DNA from: Glossina fuscipes
Taxonomy: Eukaryota > Arthropoda > Insecta > Diptera > Glossinidae
Direction: 5' to 3'
Length of the DNA stretch: 64,000 nt
NCBI RefSeq assembly: GCF_014805625.2
Contig: NW_023998630.1
Location: 1,109,920-1,173,919 of the forward strand
The notes below the pieces were generated by a model that was not told the origin of the DNA, did not search any database, and saw nothing but the letters and a program-made list of their open reading frames with translations. Below are positions 34,060 through 47,369 of the stretch, piece after piece. The first letter of the stretch is position 1. Every line of letters starts with the position of its first letter. The position numbers and the translations under genes were made by a program.

Positions 34060-34300
34060 AAAGTATATAAATTCTTGGCCAACTCAAATTTGGCCTGCAC
34101 CTAAACCTGTCCATCTATTCGTCTGGCCATCTATTTGCTGGCGCAACGTAGTAGTATTTGTAACAAACCTTCTCCCGTTTGTGAAAGATAAGTTATCGCC
34201 TATCCATTTGCAAACGAATTTGGAATTGACTTAAGCTTTTCAAAGGACACACCTAAAACGTTTTATATTTTATAATAAAAATTGATCCATAATAGTAACT
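34060..34300 (+). repeat. Dispersed fly repeat, second adjacent copy
   Basis: AAAGTATATAAATTCTTGGCCAA followed by CCTGTCCATCTATTCGTCTGGCCATCT is a worn version of the same family (TATATATTCTTGATC ... GTCCGTCTGTCCGTCTG). It follows the first copy by about 50 bp in the same orientation. Confidence 0.45.
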
Positions 34301-37300
34301 TGACATAAATATTAACTATGCTGAATTTTGAATACGTACAACAATTTTGGAACACTTGGGCGCAACCACCCTTACGGAAAGTAAGCCCTTATATGCAAAG
34401 AAAAGGAGTCTGACCTCATCCATTTCTAATAGCGTTCGTCTTTACGACAAAACTTGTCATTATAGAAAATTTTATCAAAATATTTCAAAAATTGCGGCCT
34501 GCAAGTTTAATACACGAAAACAAAACGGACAGGTCGATAAAAAAGTTTAAACTAATTCAGAAGGTATAATATATGATTAACCTACTTCTCGTCCTTCGGG
34601 GCGTTGCATACGGTCAAGTCCCATTTGACGAATTTTGGGAATGTTTGGATCAGTGAATAAAACTTTTGTCCTTAAAAGTCCTCCTAGCTTGCACGACCAC
34701 ATTTTCAGTTCGGCAACTCAATATTTCACCGGTACATGACCGCGCAGACTCGTCGTGCAAAGCGTTCAATACGTTTTAAATTTGTATATAAAATTGCGAT
34801 TAAGAAAACAATTCCATTTTCAAAAAAAACACTCACATCGATTCATTTAAACAATTTTCAAACAACTGCTGCATATCTAAAACGGTGGGAACTTTTCAAA
34901 CGTCATCTTTCCTTCATTCCTTTTTGACTACCTTGAAAATTCTCGAGTAAGGCGATGTTCACAGGATTTCAAATCCTGTAGCATGCAAAGCAGCTCCAAG
35001 GGCTCTTAACGCTATCTGACTAGCTCGCCGAAAATTGGGGGGTTCCTGAAAGTGATTTTGCCCTATTGAATCTTTATAAATATTTATATGTAAGTGGATG
35101 TGCAGTGAATGTGAGTGTGTTAGGTGATCACCTACTTCGCCAGCCAGAATCAAAACAATATAATTAGATTACAAACATTTTATTAAAGTGTTGTTGTTAC
35201 AAATGTTGTCTTAATCTAAAAGTGTCAAATGTGTATTCTGATTCAAAAATTATGATTATAATAAAAATAAGAATTATACTCTATGTTAACAAAAAAAAAT
35301 AACAACTCACCGAATGTACCTTCGAGATCTTGGAAACAATTAACAACTTGATAAATCTAATTTTGAAACTACTGCCACTCGTATCTACACATGTGCAACG
35401 TAGTCCAATATTTCTGTAATGTTTTCGGCAATTTACGTCATTAATTTTCCTCCCAAAATTTACCACCGATTTGATTTCCGCATTGACCGGCTTGCATGTG
35501 CACAATTACACGCATTTTGTGTTTTTGGTTCTTTTGAAACTAGCGATAGAGTCTCTTTATTCTCGCTTTCTTAGCTCTTTCTTAGTGCCGTAAGAAATGT
35601 TTATTTTTTTTTTATTTTTTTTTTTTTAACTTAAAAGAAGGTCTTTTCTTTTCTGACGACAAACTTCATCTGAATATTTTTTTTTTTTGTACTGGGAATA
35701 TCTTTTTTTTTCAAGGGTGAAAATGACTCAGGAGTCCGGTCACGTCATTAATATAATTAGTGAACTGAATTATTTAATGCACTCGCGTTGGATTGTCAAT
35801 TTTCTTCTTTTTTTTTGATTACTTAAAAAAAGGTCTTTACTTTATATTGTTATACACATTTTTTTTTAAATTTTTAAATTTACTTTTTTTCATTTTATTT
35901 ATTTTTTACTGAACTGAACAAAATCCAAAAATTGAATAATCAAAAAAACGTTCCCAACAAAAAAGAAAACTTGACATCCCCAAAAAAAAAATAAAACCAA
36001 CGCCTACTTGTTTTCCTACAATCCGTACATGTTTTGAATATACTTGGTCGTAGCTACAGTAAGTGAACAATCGATAAAGGCATAACAGATCACAAATTGG
36101 ACGCACATTCACTAGACTGCGTCCGCTCCTTATTTTGTTCCTTCCTTCTTTCCCACCACCACTGTTTTAAGCAATCGGCCAAATTAAAAACGAACAACAA
36201 TAATTATAATAACTAAATCGGCTGAAAATCTTATTTCTCCTTTCCGCAGAATATTCCACATTTTACGTATTACACAAGTTTGAAACAAAAACTAGAAATA
36301 ACAACTACGAACGTTTACATATTGTACGCAAGGGTTTATAAAAAAAAAAACGCATTAAAAAATTTCAATTCCTCTTTCGGCGAGTCCGACAACATCCAAC
36401 ACAAGCTCTTCCACGATATTTGATTGCACGCACTTGATATATTGAACGTACATCATATAATACAAATTGCGAATCATATTTTCCATTACTTGGCAACGCT
36501 TTGCCGGTAATTATATAAACTAGAAATCTATTTCCGCACTTCCCTTATGATTTTCTTTGACTGACAGTGCAAAGTTGTATAAAGTATTTGCAGACGCTAA
36601 GGTGAAATACTAAAGTACTAGCTTTAAAATTTTGAGGCATCAATCAATCATCATCTTTTCATTTTTTTTTCTTCATTTAAAAAATTAATTCAATTTTGAA
36701 CGAAATCAACAAAAATCGATATTTTAGATATCTGATTTCGAAGATATATTTGTTCTAGTGATGTTACACAAATTTAAAATTTTATAGTTTTTCCAAATGT
36801 TCCATTGAGCCCAAATATTTCATTGCAACTTGTAAACTACTCTTCGGAATATTATGAAATTTTGATCCGTTCTGAATGACGTTGAATGCTTTCTATATGG
36901 GTTCATCAACAGTAACTACATCGGTTAAAATGTTTAATTTCGTTTAAAATCCCTTTTTCAACCCTAGGATCTTATATAAAATACTTGAAGCGCTGTAAAT
37001 ATAGTTCCTACAATTAATTTGTAAATAGATCTGCTGAGAGTTAAATAAATAAAACCTATGCTGTTCTAAAGTCCCAGTTCAGTGGTGAGAACTTATTTTG
37101 AAACAAAATTGAATTAAAACGTAGAAATCACAAAAGATGGTTTGTGAATATTTTACGCTCGTATCAGTCGAACAGCAAACGTTGATCAAATTTATGTCTT
37201 ATTTGATGTCAACTGACATTTAAAATTTACAGAAATCGATTATAACTTCAACGCTAAATAATTCCCTGTTCGGCACGATTTTAAAACAATGACGCATATT

Positions 37301-39394
37301 TTCCACTTAAAATTGGCACTATGGTATCGGCTTGTTAGATTAATTCAATAGGCTTTCGGCACGCTTCGTATTTGCGCACGAGCGATGAGTGATGCCATAT
37401 ATTGTAAATTACGCCAAAGTTATATAACAAGCCTATGCTTCCACACCATATGATATTGGCCCTCTACACTTTGCAAAAAAAGAACTAAAAAAGGTTTAAG
37501 TTTTGAATATGAAGTAATTCGATATAAACGAAATATATTATCTTTTTGTTTATACTAAATAATTGTTGTCGAAATGAATGTTTTTTTTATAAATGAAAGA
37601 GTGCATGTTTATAACAGCTGGCAAATTATTATTCAAATCACTACACATTACCTAAAAAGAACAATCAAAATAAACGAAAATAAACACAAGCAATAAACTA
37701 ATTTTATATACAATAGGAAACTTCTAAATTGATTTTTTACATCTTCTCTTTCTCTTACTTCCTCGAGTAATTTCTCCATGCTGTACAGCCCCCGAACACG
37801 TACATTGCATAATTAGTTATATTTAACTCTTGCAAAATATTGAATAATACGCTTTTTTACAATTTATCCGCCTAATAACATATGCAAATATGCAAATTTC
37901 TATATCTTAGTGTGGGCGCAACCCAACTAATAAATAGCTGGCAAATCGCAAATGTAACTTCATCGGCTCGCTCGAAATCCTCTGTTATTGATTTCGTTTA
38001 AAAATTGAAATAATAATTATTTTAGTATTAACAATTGTGAAATTGTTAAAAAATTGCAAGAACATGGAAGTGACAGCTTTTAAAACACAAAAAAAATTGT
38101 TACCATAAGTAATTTTTATAACTTTTGCAGAGATACTAAAATGATTAAAGAAATTTCGGAAAAATTTTAATACAATAAAAATGTTGTGTTTTTAATGAAG
38201 AGTGTTTTTAGTTTAATATAATTTTAAAATCTTTCTAGGTAAGAAGAAAAATTTGAATTGTTTCCTTTTTTTATATATCTTTCTATTTTTTTTTTTGTGT
38301 TACATTCTCGTTTTTTTTTTTTATGTTTACAATCATTTGATCTTACAAATATTTGAAATTTGGGAAAATCTCATGCAAAATTGTGTACAATCGTGGACAC
38401 GAAAACCCTCCCTACTTTTTCTAAAAATAACTAAATTGATTTAAAATAATAAGGAATCAAGTTGACGTTTATTAAAATACTAACCATTGCATTACGTATG
38501 GAAATAAGTTCAGTGTTTTTAAATTGATCGCATTATACAACATACCTAACGGGCTCAATTTCTTCGAAATTTGGTTTACAAATAGTTTAGAGTTGCAATT
38601 GTTCACAAGCTGTAGCTCAGTATATACCAAAGTATGAAGATATCGATGTCAAGGAGCATCACTGCTTGTTATTCTAGTTTAAAGTGGAAAAAATGCGTCT
38701 GGATTCTTGTACTGACTATAATAACAGTTGCATATATTTTCGTAAATAAGAAGGCATATATTTCGTAAATAGCAGTACAGTATTACCGGGAGATGCATAC
38801 AACTCAACAGACATTTTTGTGAAAAGCAGATCAAGGAAGAAAAACATATGAAGGGGTCCGGAATTACGCTGATTCTTTGGTCATGTGAAAAATGCACCTA
38901 GAATCTATGCTCAGAAATACATAATAACAGCTTTATCGAATACGAGGCAACTTTTACCATAGATTGGACTTACGTATACGCAGACATACATGCGTTCGCT
39001 CCCTATTCTCAATTTTCTGTATTGAATTTGTTTGCGTTATAAAACATATCGTCTCCTCCAAAATTTTAGGTATAGAAAACTTTAACATTGGTAGTTGAGC
39101 GGTATAAGCTTCAGTTGTTTGCAACTCGTCGTCCAGGGTATGTCAAAGTGAAAATTTATGGATGTTACTTACGTCACTTTTCATTTTTTTCTGTTTTCAA
39201 CTAAATTAGACTGGAAAAAAAAGCAACTGTAGCTATGGAAATGATCAAGCGTAGCGTGGGGTGCAGCAACACAGTTAGAAAGTGATTTGCAAGGTTTCGT
39301 GAAAAACATTTTAGCCTTGATCACGATGAATATTATAAAGGACCGCTTGGAAAAGAGTTACATACTAGAAGAAGAGATCAATTTGAATATTTGG
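34301..39394. other. AT-rich stretch with T-homopolymer block, no gene seen
   Basis: There is no supported gene. 35590-36010 is full of T and A runs of 8-12 bases. Around 36110-36175 a short GC-richer pyrimidine tract (CCTTCCTTCTTTCCCACCACCACTG) stands out but carries no other signal. Open frames here are short and of low complexity. Confidence 0.45.
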
Positions 39395-39469
39395 CAAAGC
39401 TTTTTGTTCTTTCTTTCTTCGCAAACTCTATATTGTTTATTGTTTTTTGACATGGTGTGTTTATTTAGA

Positions 39470-40430
39470 TTATGTCGAACCAAAACAGGTGTCGATTCAT
39501 TCATCACCCGTTGGATTTACGAGCTTTATTGTCAGCTTGCAGATATTATTGGGCGTGCTGCAGACGCAGTTCTGGATTCTCGGAAAGAATTACGTTGGTC
39601 ATGTCCCGACTGTAGAAAGCTGGACATTGACTTTTATAAGTTTTCCACGGAGACAAAGAATAGTATTCTGAATGAAGTAAAAATATCGTGACATTGTGTG
39701 GAAAGTTTGATAACATCAAGAAAATGTTCAATGAGTATCACTGTCTACATCACTCATCTTCTCCCCCAGCCTGTAAAATGCCAACTCGAAGTGTAGCGTG
39801 GGGTACCTCACCTCTGTCTATTTCTAAATCTCATACGCCGACCTACGTTGCGCGCCACCATTCCTCTTCGTCTTCATTGTCAAAGATAAAACTTGCGAAT
39901 CTGTCATTGCCGTCTAAATTTTAGAATGTTCCATCCTTGCCTACAAAGAACATCAGCGTTTCCTCAATTGCAAACACAGCTGGTAATAAAAATGTTACAA
40001 ATAAGCCGGGAAGCTCCTCTCATGTCGGCTATACTGAACTGACAAGCGTATCTCCTCCTAGTGGTGCTATGCAGAATAATAAATACGCCTCTTCCCGTAT
40101 ATCCGATGGTCATCATGCTGGACAAATCGCACAAGTTGCACCAGCAAATGTAATCACTCCTTCTATTTCCTCTCGAACTCAAAATTCTGTATGTTATCTA
40201 TAAAAATTTCTAATCTTATCGTTCCTAGTATCGACGACGTCTGCTTGATGGCAGTACCACCCAGAAAGGCAATATCTTGCTACGAAAGTCCCGTCCGCCA
40301 ATTTGAACCGCGTTCTCATTTTTAAATTGACCTGATCTAAACAAAGAAATATCTCGTCTCCGACTGAAAACAAGGAAATTTTGTTAAACACCGCAATATG
40401 GCCAGTTGGATCCTTAATAAGGGAACTCAT
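39470..40430 (+). pseudogene. ORF1, copy C
   Basis: Pieces in several frames align with ORF1 of copies A and D: a zinc-finger segment where SCWL...HAKC has been replaced by TRWIYELYCQLAD, the conserved LRWSCPDCRKLDIDFYKF, the Ser-rich middle (HHSSSPPACKMPTRSVAWGT, then SSHVGYTELTSVSPPSGA) and a worn C-terminal tail ending with a WPVGSL-like block near 40400. It has at least three frameshifts and internal stops. The role would be RNA binding in the ancestral element. Confidence 0.65.
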
Positions 40431-40519
40431 TGCTCGGGATCGACCCCGTAATACTAATTTGGTAATTCTTCTACCCTCAAAAAGCTAAATGTTTCTTTAG
40501 GCTCAGTAAATTTAATATA

Positions 40520-42720
40520 CCAATATGTTAGGATCTCAAACTCAAAAATTCGCTCCATTTGCCTAAATTCAGTGAGAACGGAGTATTGCTGTTTGGCTTT
40601 CATTGAAACTTGGTTGAAGCCTTATTTACACCCATCAGAACTATTTCGCAATAATTTCCAAGTTTTCAGAAAGACTCGATTTGATCGTACTGGTGGTGGT
40701 GTTTTAATCGCCATATCAGCTGTAATTCCGTCGTGTTCATTTGAAGTTCCTACTCCCCCTGACGTTAAATTTATTGTCATTCGGGCAAGAATTGGCAGTC
40801 AACAATTATTTGTAACTTGCTCCTATATTCCCCCAAATGCGGATTTCTCTATTTATAAGAAACATTTGCGACATGGACGAAAAGCTCAAACCTGCTGAGA
40901 TAGTCATAGCGTTAGGGGACTTCAGTTTGCCACAGGTCATTGGGCGTTTTCAGAAATAATTCCGGCTGTATGGTCCTGACTTCAATATGCGATAGAGCTA
41001 TTGGGTTTTCCAATGAATTATTTGATCATAACTTGCTTCAATACAACCGTACTACTAACTGTGATGGCAGATTGCTTGAAGACTGCTCTGCCAATTTTGC
41101 GGAGCTAGCTGTAGATCGTCTTTCATTTTACCTGAGGATACGCATCATCCAGCACTTTACATTTTCTTTCATTATAGAGATGATAGTCCGTTGAAACATT
41201 GTAATGTGCCAAGTCCAACTTCCTGAAATAAACGTCACTGCTTAAATCATCTCATCTTTCAAACACTACACTCGATTTTTCTACTGGTAGTATGAAAACC
41301 TTACTGCCATCGTCCTCTAGTGTACTAAAAATAGCTATTTCTACATCTATTCCGATCAAACAACCGACACTTCGAACCAAGTGCCCGCCATGGTTTAACA
41401 AAAGAATCAAATACTACAAAAATAGGAAAAGTAAAGTTTTCAAAAAATTTATGAGAGGTTGTTCCGCTTACGACTATTTCGTCTATTTTACAATGCATAA
41501 ATATAATTACGTCAACCACCATTGTTGTTGCAGGTACCTTCAGGTGATAGAATCCTAAGTATTTTTATAAGTTTGTCAACTCCAAAAAAAATCTCCATAT
41601 ATCCCCCGCAGGTTTCGGTCAATAGCTCCTAGTGCTCTGGTAATATTGGAACCTCAAACCTATTTGCTGCTTGCGACAAAATTTTTCAACTGAGGGTTCC
41701 TATTTGACTGTCCGTACCGATTCCTAAGTTAGTCATTTTAGAAAACGACTTTTTACTTGGTTTGAGGTACATTGTAACTGTGTGAGTGGGCCTGACGGAA
41801 TTCTTTCATGTACATTCAAATCATGCTTGGACGAGCTATGTGGTGTTATTTCAAAGATCTTTAATCACTAATTAATCTGTTGTTTCCCGCTTGTGTTGGA
41901 AGAATAGTTTTTTTATTCCGCTTCACAAATGTGGAAACAGACATAACATTGAGATCTACAGAGGCATTGCCAAGTCAAATCTTATATTTCTGCATTTAAG
42001 CATGGCTTTCTGAAAGGAAGTTACGAATCCCTTCGAGTTTACTTATGATGTTTTGAATGCTTTTTCTAGTGACTCTCGCACGGATGTTCTATATATTGAT
42101 TTTAATGAAGTGTTTAATTTACTTAACCACAACTTATTGATTTTTAAACTTCAGACTTCTAGCTTCCTATTGTCCTTAGTGAAATGGATAATTTATAACA
42201 AATCATTCAAGGTTCTTTTGAATTCGGATGAATTTCTCATCTGCCGCCCCTCAAGGCAGCCACTTAGGGCCACTTTTCTATGCTCTCAAAAGATGTTAAA
42301 TTGTTTCCTTCCTTATCCTTGAAAAGCTGATAGGGTATCAGCTTCAAATTGATTTAAATACTCACACTGTGCTCGTTAAATTTTATGAAATAAGATCTAA
42401 AAAAATGCAAGAAGCTCTCCTTCTTAAGGAGGAAATCTCCAGCACTGAGTAATTCATCAAATCATAAAAATTGGAACCGTAGACTCGTTCATCGATTTAG
42501 GGGTTCTATTCGACCAAAGATTAAGTTTTAATTTGAATATTGAGCTCTCTTTAAGTAAGTTAGGATTTGTTTGCTCTTAGGGATTTAGGATGGAATCCCC
42601 TTGTTTCCCTGCCTCCTCATGAAAGTAAGTTGCTTCCGTTATCCTTACCGTCAAATAGATTTATTTTTGGCATTTCCATCTTAATTAAATTAATTAACGG
42701 TACTATCGATCCGCCCACCT
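40520..42720 (+). pseudogene. ORF2, copy C
   Basis: The endonuclease start is visible in one frame at 40572-40898 (CLAFIETWLKPYL, GGGVLIAIS, FVTCSYIPPNAD), then GDFSLPQ in another frame near 40915, then NELFDHNLLQYNRT. The RT region survives in pieces: DVLYIDFNEVFNLLNH (motif A, with Asp), SLVKWI, and an indel-damaged motif B (PQGSHLGP split over frames at about 42250). The catalytic YADD box is not readable. The C-terminal block LPSNRFIFGISILIKL is followed by a stop. Non-functional. Confidence 0.68.
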
Positions 42721-43180
42721 TGTGAGATAAATTTTAACGTCGCTAGTCACTAATCACTTCTATTTTCATTAAGATTAAGATTAATCAATGTAAATATGAT
42801 TGTGAGCTCTTAAATCAGTTCAGTCTTAATCAGTCAGTTTTAATCAGTCATTTGTAGAAAACTAACTTATGCCTTTTAGTTTTTAACTAGGCTTATTTAC
42901 TGTTATCGGTTGGCAAGTTTTGCATGTTTGCCATGGCTTAAGGGTTCATTTGCAACTTGGATCTATACTGGTTGTGGGTTTACCTATTTGTTCGTCGTGT
43001 ACATGCTTTTTTCTTTTTTTTTTCTTATTTATTTATACACCAATTGCTATAATTTTTTTTTGCTTTGCTTTCCCTTATATACTTTACATCAGTTTTTAAT
43101 AATAATTAGTATAAGATGTACTTCTAAGAGTCAATTGCATTCGGCTGTAAATTTATTTTAACTGAGACACCTGTATATAT

Positions 43181-44615
43181 GAGTATATGTACAGTAAACT
43201 ATTTCGTCTCGAAATCAGAAAGTTTCTATCACGACAACCGCAAGCTAAAAATTGTAGAGGAAACAAATTCAGCAACAACATGCATTCAAGTGTTAAAAAA
43301 ACGCTAAGAAAAAGTTGCTATATAAAGCGATATGAAGTGTTAAGCAATTACGTCGCTACGGATTTAAGGAATACAAGACACTTTATTAAGACCTAGGTGT
43401 AACTTGAATGTAAAACAAGCTCTTTTAACCATAGCGTTTTTGTCATCCAGGAGAGGACACTGAATAATTGATTTATGGTCTGAGGTTAGAAATTTGTGCG
43501 GAATAGTGGTAACAGGGGACATAGCTGGAATAAACACGATTGGGAAATTTGGAAGATACAGACTGCACCTCTTTGTACGTTTTTTACAAAATCGGTTTTT
43601 TCTTATTGACTAAATAGATTCCATCTAAAGTCCGAAAGAATGTTGAACGTGACGAAGATTGAAATCTTACAGTTTTTTTCCTATAGCATTTAGCGCCCTT
43701 TACAGTGTATAGTAAACATATAACGTCTTTATTTCTCAAAAAGTTTACATAATATATATGATACATAGTAATTTCTGTCTAAGTTTATTTGTTTTTAATG
43801 GTGCGCACTGGTTTTTTATTTGTATTTATGTTTTTGATTTCTATTTATGTTCAGTTTTTGCCATTATTTTGTTGATTTTTTAATGTCGCCCAATTATCAG
43901 CTGTCGTCCAATTATCAAATGACAATCAAACATGAAGATAGGAGCCAGACACAGTTTGGCGTTATTCCTATTTTCGTTTTGATGCTTTCTACAAAACCTT
44001 ACGGAAATTGACAAATCATATGGTTCTGAATGTATCGCTACAAATAAAACAAAAAGAGAAAAAATCACAAGAAGAAATGATAATCACATCTTTTAAATTT
44101 AAACATGTAATAAGGACCATTTATTTTAAATTTGAAATATATTCAACAAATTGTTCTGTTAGTGGATAATAAATGGTAATTTCCAAATTACGCATCGATT
44201 AATACGATAAGAAACGCTCGATGGTTTTATAAAGTTCAAGCAGATTATGAAGATTAACAAAATAATATGTCGAACTGCAAAGCTTCAAACAAAAAATGAT
44301 ATATTTGTTGTTTATGTTCACATACATTTCTTTATTTTTGGTTTTAAAACTATATCCTTTAAAACAATAGGACAGAGTGATTTTCAACCCAAAGATGGAA
44401 ACGATGCGTTATTGTGTCAGCTCCCAAGCTCTTCTTTTAACGAAGTTATTAGTTCATGTTGAAACTACTCTGCGGTTACTTTTGATGCCGATATTCCGAC
44501 TAACACTCACCTGATTATCTCAAACGAACATGTGCTTAAAAAGTGACATTTTAAGTTACATTTTTTATGAAGATAGATTTTATAATTCTTTACTCATGTA
44601 AAAAGTTGCAATGAT
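43181..44615. other. AT-rich stretch, no gene seen
   Basis: Between copy C and a mariner remnant. Several 60-75 codon frames exist on both strands without motif, splice or repeat support. Confidence 0.45.
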
Positions 44616-44619
44616 TTGA

Positions 44620-44995
44620 AAATGGGTGAAATATCTGAAGAAGTACGCTATCTGATAATTTTTTACTGTAAAAAAGTTCAAAGCGCAAAACAAAAAAAAA
44701 AATTGGGAAGTGTACGGTAAAAATGCTGTGAATGAACGGAGGACTCAGGTCTGGCTTGGTCGATTCCTTTCCGAAAGTTTCGATGTACAAGACACATCTC
44801 GCAGTCACTAAAGAAGTCGATGACAATCTGCAACTGGTGGAGCAAGACCGACATGCAAGTTGTCAGGAAATACGCCGAACATCAACCACATCGTAGTTTG
44901 GTTTCATTTGAAAAGAGCAGGCTACAAGAAAAAGCTCAAAACACTGAAAAACCAGCGGAGACTTTTCAATATGATCTAATATAAATATGGGCTAC
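44620..44995 (+). mobile_element. Mariner remnant (N-terminal half of transposase)
   Basis: On the plus strand the pieces EISEEVRYLIIFYCKK, VYGKNAVNERRTQVWLGRF, ESFDVQDTSRS, then after frameshifts IVVWFHLKRAGYKKKLKT follow the N-terminal helix-turn-helix region of mariner transposase (pattern VYGxDAVxERTCQxWFxRFRSGxFDVKDxPRSGRP ... TTVWRHLKRAGYKKKLD). The catalytic half is missing. It comes from a family distinct from the nearly intact mariner at 54.6 kb. Confidence 0.7.
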
Positions 44996-45884
44996 GCAGA
45001 GAGGGCAAACTTTACTTTAAACTCTATTACCAAATGATCGTATTTTTATAAGCTCCACCAATGTTGCAGTTGCGGTAATCCATTTACTAGACAACTCTAC
45101 TGTTTTGGTGATTATAGACTTTGATTAAGAGTATTTTTGTATTAATTATTGACTTTTTTCTTGAATGTCGTTTTTGTATTTTGACATTTTCATAAAAGGA
45201 ATTGAACAGATATATTTGTGTTTACAAGAGAAAAGCTTACAACCACATTACTTATCCCTACATCGGTCATCGATCCACAAGCAGGCTTGCTCCAGTCTTA
45301 TTCAGGCCATCTTTCGCAGACGTCGGTAATCATTATAATCACTGACAAATCACTGGCAAGACTGGTTTTACCATCTTTTAGTGCGTTTTTGGTATTTTGC
45401 ATTTGACTGTAGATTTGGAGATTACTAAAACGTTACACAGCACTCTTGAGCAGTTCACTAAACATTCTTATTATAAAAATAGATAGAATATATCAAAACT
45501 TGTAAAGAAAGCATATAAGAAAAGTATATAAAAAATCAAAGAACTGTTATTACAATGTCTTTCATTGATAAAACTTCATTAGATTCCATCGTAAAAAGGA
45601 GCTAAAGCATTTAAAAGACAAGAATTATTACATTCAAATAATCTATTAATATATAATAGGTGCTTGCATTTGTTTTAGCTAGCGACATGTATTGGTGAAA
45701 ATGATAAAAAATACGAATTAACAATGCACACAGCGGTTAAAATCTCTGATTTTAACCTTCCTCCACATAAAGTAACAATTTTCCGCTGAGTACCATTGAA
45801 CTTGATTTGAAGAAATCTGCTGGCGAAGCCCACCAAACACTTTCAAACGCCTATGGAGAAGTTGCTCTATCATATACCAGTTTG
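44996..45884. other. AT-rich stretch, no gene seen
   Basis: Lies between the mariner remnant and CR1 copy D1. No coding signal beyond chance frames of about 60 codons. Confidence 0.45.
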
Positions 45885-46268
45885 GCAACCCTGCGTTCGT
45901 CTTGTAGTCGCGTTTTTATTCTGTACAAGAAATACTTCAATTTTTTTAGTGTATTTCTTAGCTTTTTTGCCTCATTCGTGTTTAATTTTAAAAATTCTCT
46001 AAAATAATAAAGTGTGAATTTAACGTATATGAATATAATATCCATTTATGTGAAAAAATCATTTTGGTTTAGTGTAAACAACAATTGAGCTCTTAGTAAA
46101 AGTCTCTCTTTTTGCCTGTTAATCTGTGTTTACAGTTTCTTTAGCTTTCGCTCTATATTTACAGTGGGCAGGGAAGTGAGAAATTTACTTTAATTTGCTG
46201 AAAATTTGTGCCGTGAAATTTTTTCTAGTTTTTCTTTTTTCCTTCATAAACTACTTTTGTTGTTTTCA

Positions 46269-47338
46269 ATGGACATGGATTGCTTATTTACACCATGTCG
46301 TGCGAAAACAGGCCCTGAATCTGAATGATTCATTTCTTGTTGGCTGTGTGATCATTTTGGACATGCAAAGTGTGCCGGTATTATCGGCCGTGCTGCCAAC
46401 GAAGTCGTTGGTCCCTCGAAAGGCTTACGTTGGTTATGTCCTGACTGTAGAAAGCGGGACATTGATTTTTACAAACTCTTCACAGACGCGAGAAATGGTT
46501 ACTCGGAATTAATTAAAAACCTCGGCTACTTGTGGGAGAAGTTTAAGCTAATTAAGTCTAGGTTTGATGAGTGTCGTCTTATTGAGTACTCATCTTCTTC
46601 CCAAGCTAGAAAAATTACAACCCGTAGCGGAGCGTGTGGCACGTCACCTCTGATTCCTTCTAAATCTGATTCGTTGGTACAAGTTAGCGATTCTTTAAAG
46701 TCTACAAAGAATGTTAGCGTTTCTGCTACGGCTGCGTCGGTCGGTAACATAAAAGTTACAAAAAAGGCGGGAAGTCCTTCTGGCTTGAGCTATGTTGAAT
46801 TGGCAAAGGTATCTCCTCCCATCGATGTCACTCAATCTTTTCAGGCGTCATCGCCTAAAACTAATAATGATAACAGTAAATCGTCCTCCCCTCCTGGCTG
46901 TTAGAGTGAAAACGCTGGTCGCCAAACTGAGCAGGTCGCACAAGCTGCTCGTGCAAGTGCGGTTACCCCTCCTATATTTTCTCCAACTCATAACTCTCCG
47001 TCCGTGAACCTTGCTGCTCCTAGTACAGATGACATATGCTTGAAGGCAGCTGCTCCCAGAAAGGCAATATTTGTGTTAAGACTGGCACCAGATACATCTG
47101 TTGATAACATAAAAATTTATCAAGCAGCGAAAGCCCCTTCTGTCAAGATAAAGCGCATTAGTATTTTCAAATTGGCTCCTTCTCAATCTAGGGCAATCTT
47201 CTCTTTTAAAATACTAGTTCCGACTGAAAACAGTGATATGTTGTTAAACAAACCACTGTGGGCAGTGTGATCCTTAATTAAGGAATTTATCCCTCGGAAT
47301 CGACCCCGTAATGTTAATGCAGTAGCTCTTTCCCCTTA
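46269..47338 (+). pseudogene. ORF1, copy D1
   Basis: Begins MDMDCLFTPCRAKTG as in copy A. It keeps the better PHD-like finger (CWLCDHFGHAKC, then CPDC) and continues in one frame to the natural end near 47338. Nonsense codons interrupt it at about 46326 (TGA, an Arg codon in copy A), 46902-46904 (TAG) and 47268-47270 (TGA, Gly in the others). Unlike copy A it retains the C-terminal block (RLAPDTSVDNIKIY, FKLAPSQSRAIFSFKILVP, DMLLNKPLW), which defines the full length of the family's ORF1 at about 355 codons. Confidence 0.75.
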
Positions 47339-47369
47339 AAAAAACTAAATATTTCTTAAGGCTCATTTT

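Larger units (their letters stand above)
39395..43180 (+). mobile_element. CR1/Jockey-type retrotransposon, copy C (full span, heavily decayed)
   Basis: It contains the ORF1 finger region (GRAADAV, LRWSCPDCRK), endonuclease, RT remnants, the ORF2 C-terminal block (LPSNRFIFGISILIKLINGTID at about 42648-42712) and a 3' UTR that matches the D copies (GCATGTTTGCCATGGCTTA, GGTTGTGGGT, then a T/TTTC-rich run and AGTCAATTGCATTCGGCTG). The 3' end is near 43180. The exact 5' end is unclear. Many frameshifts and stops. Confidence 0.75.
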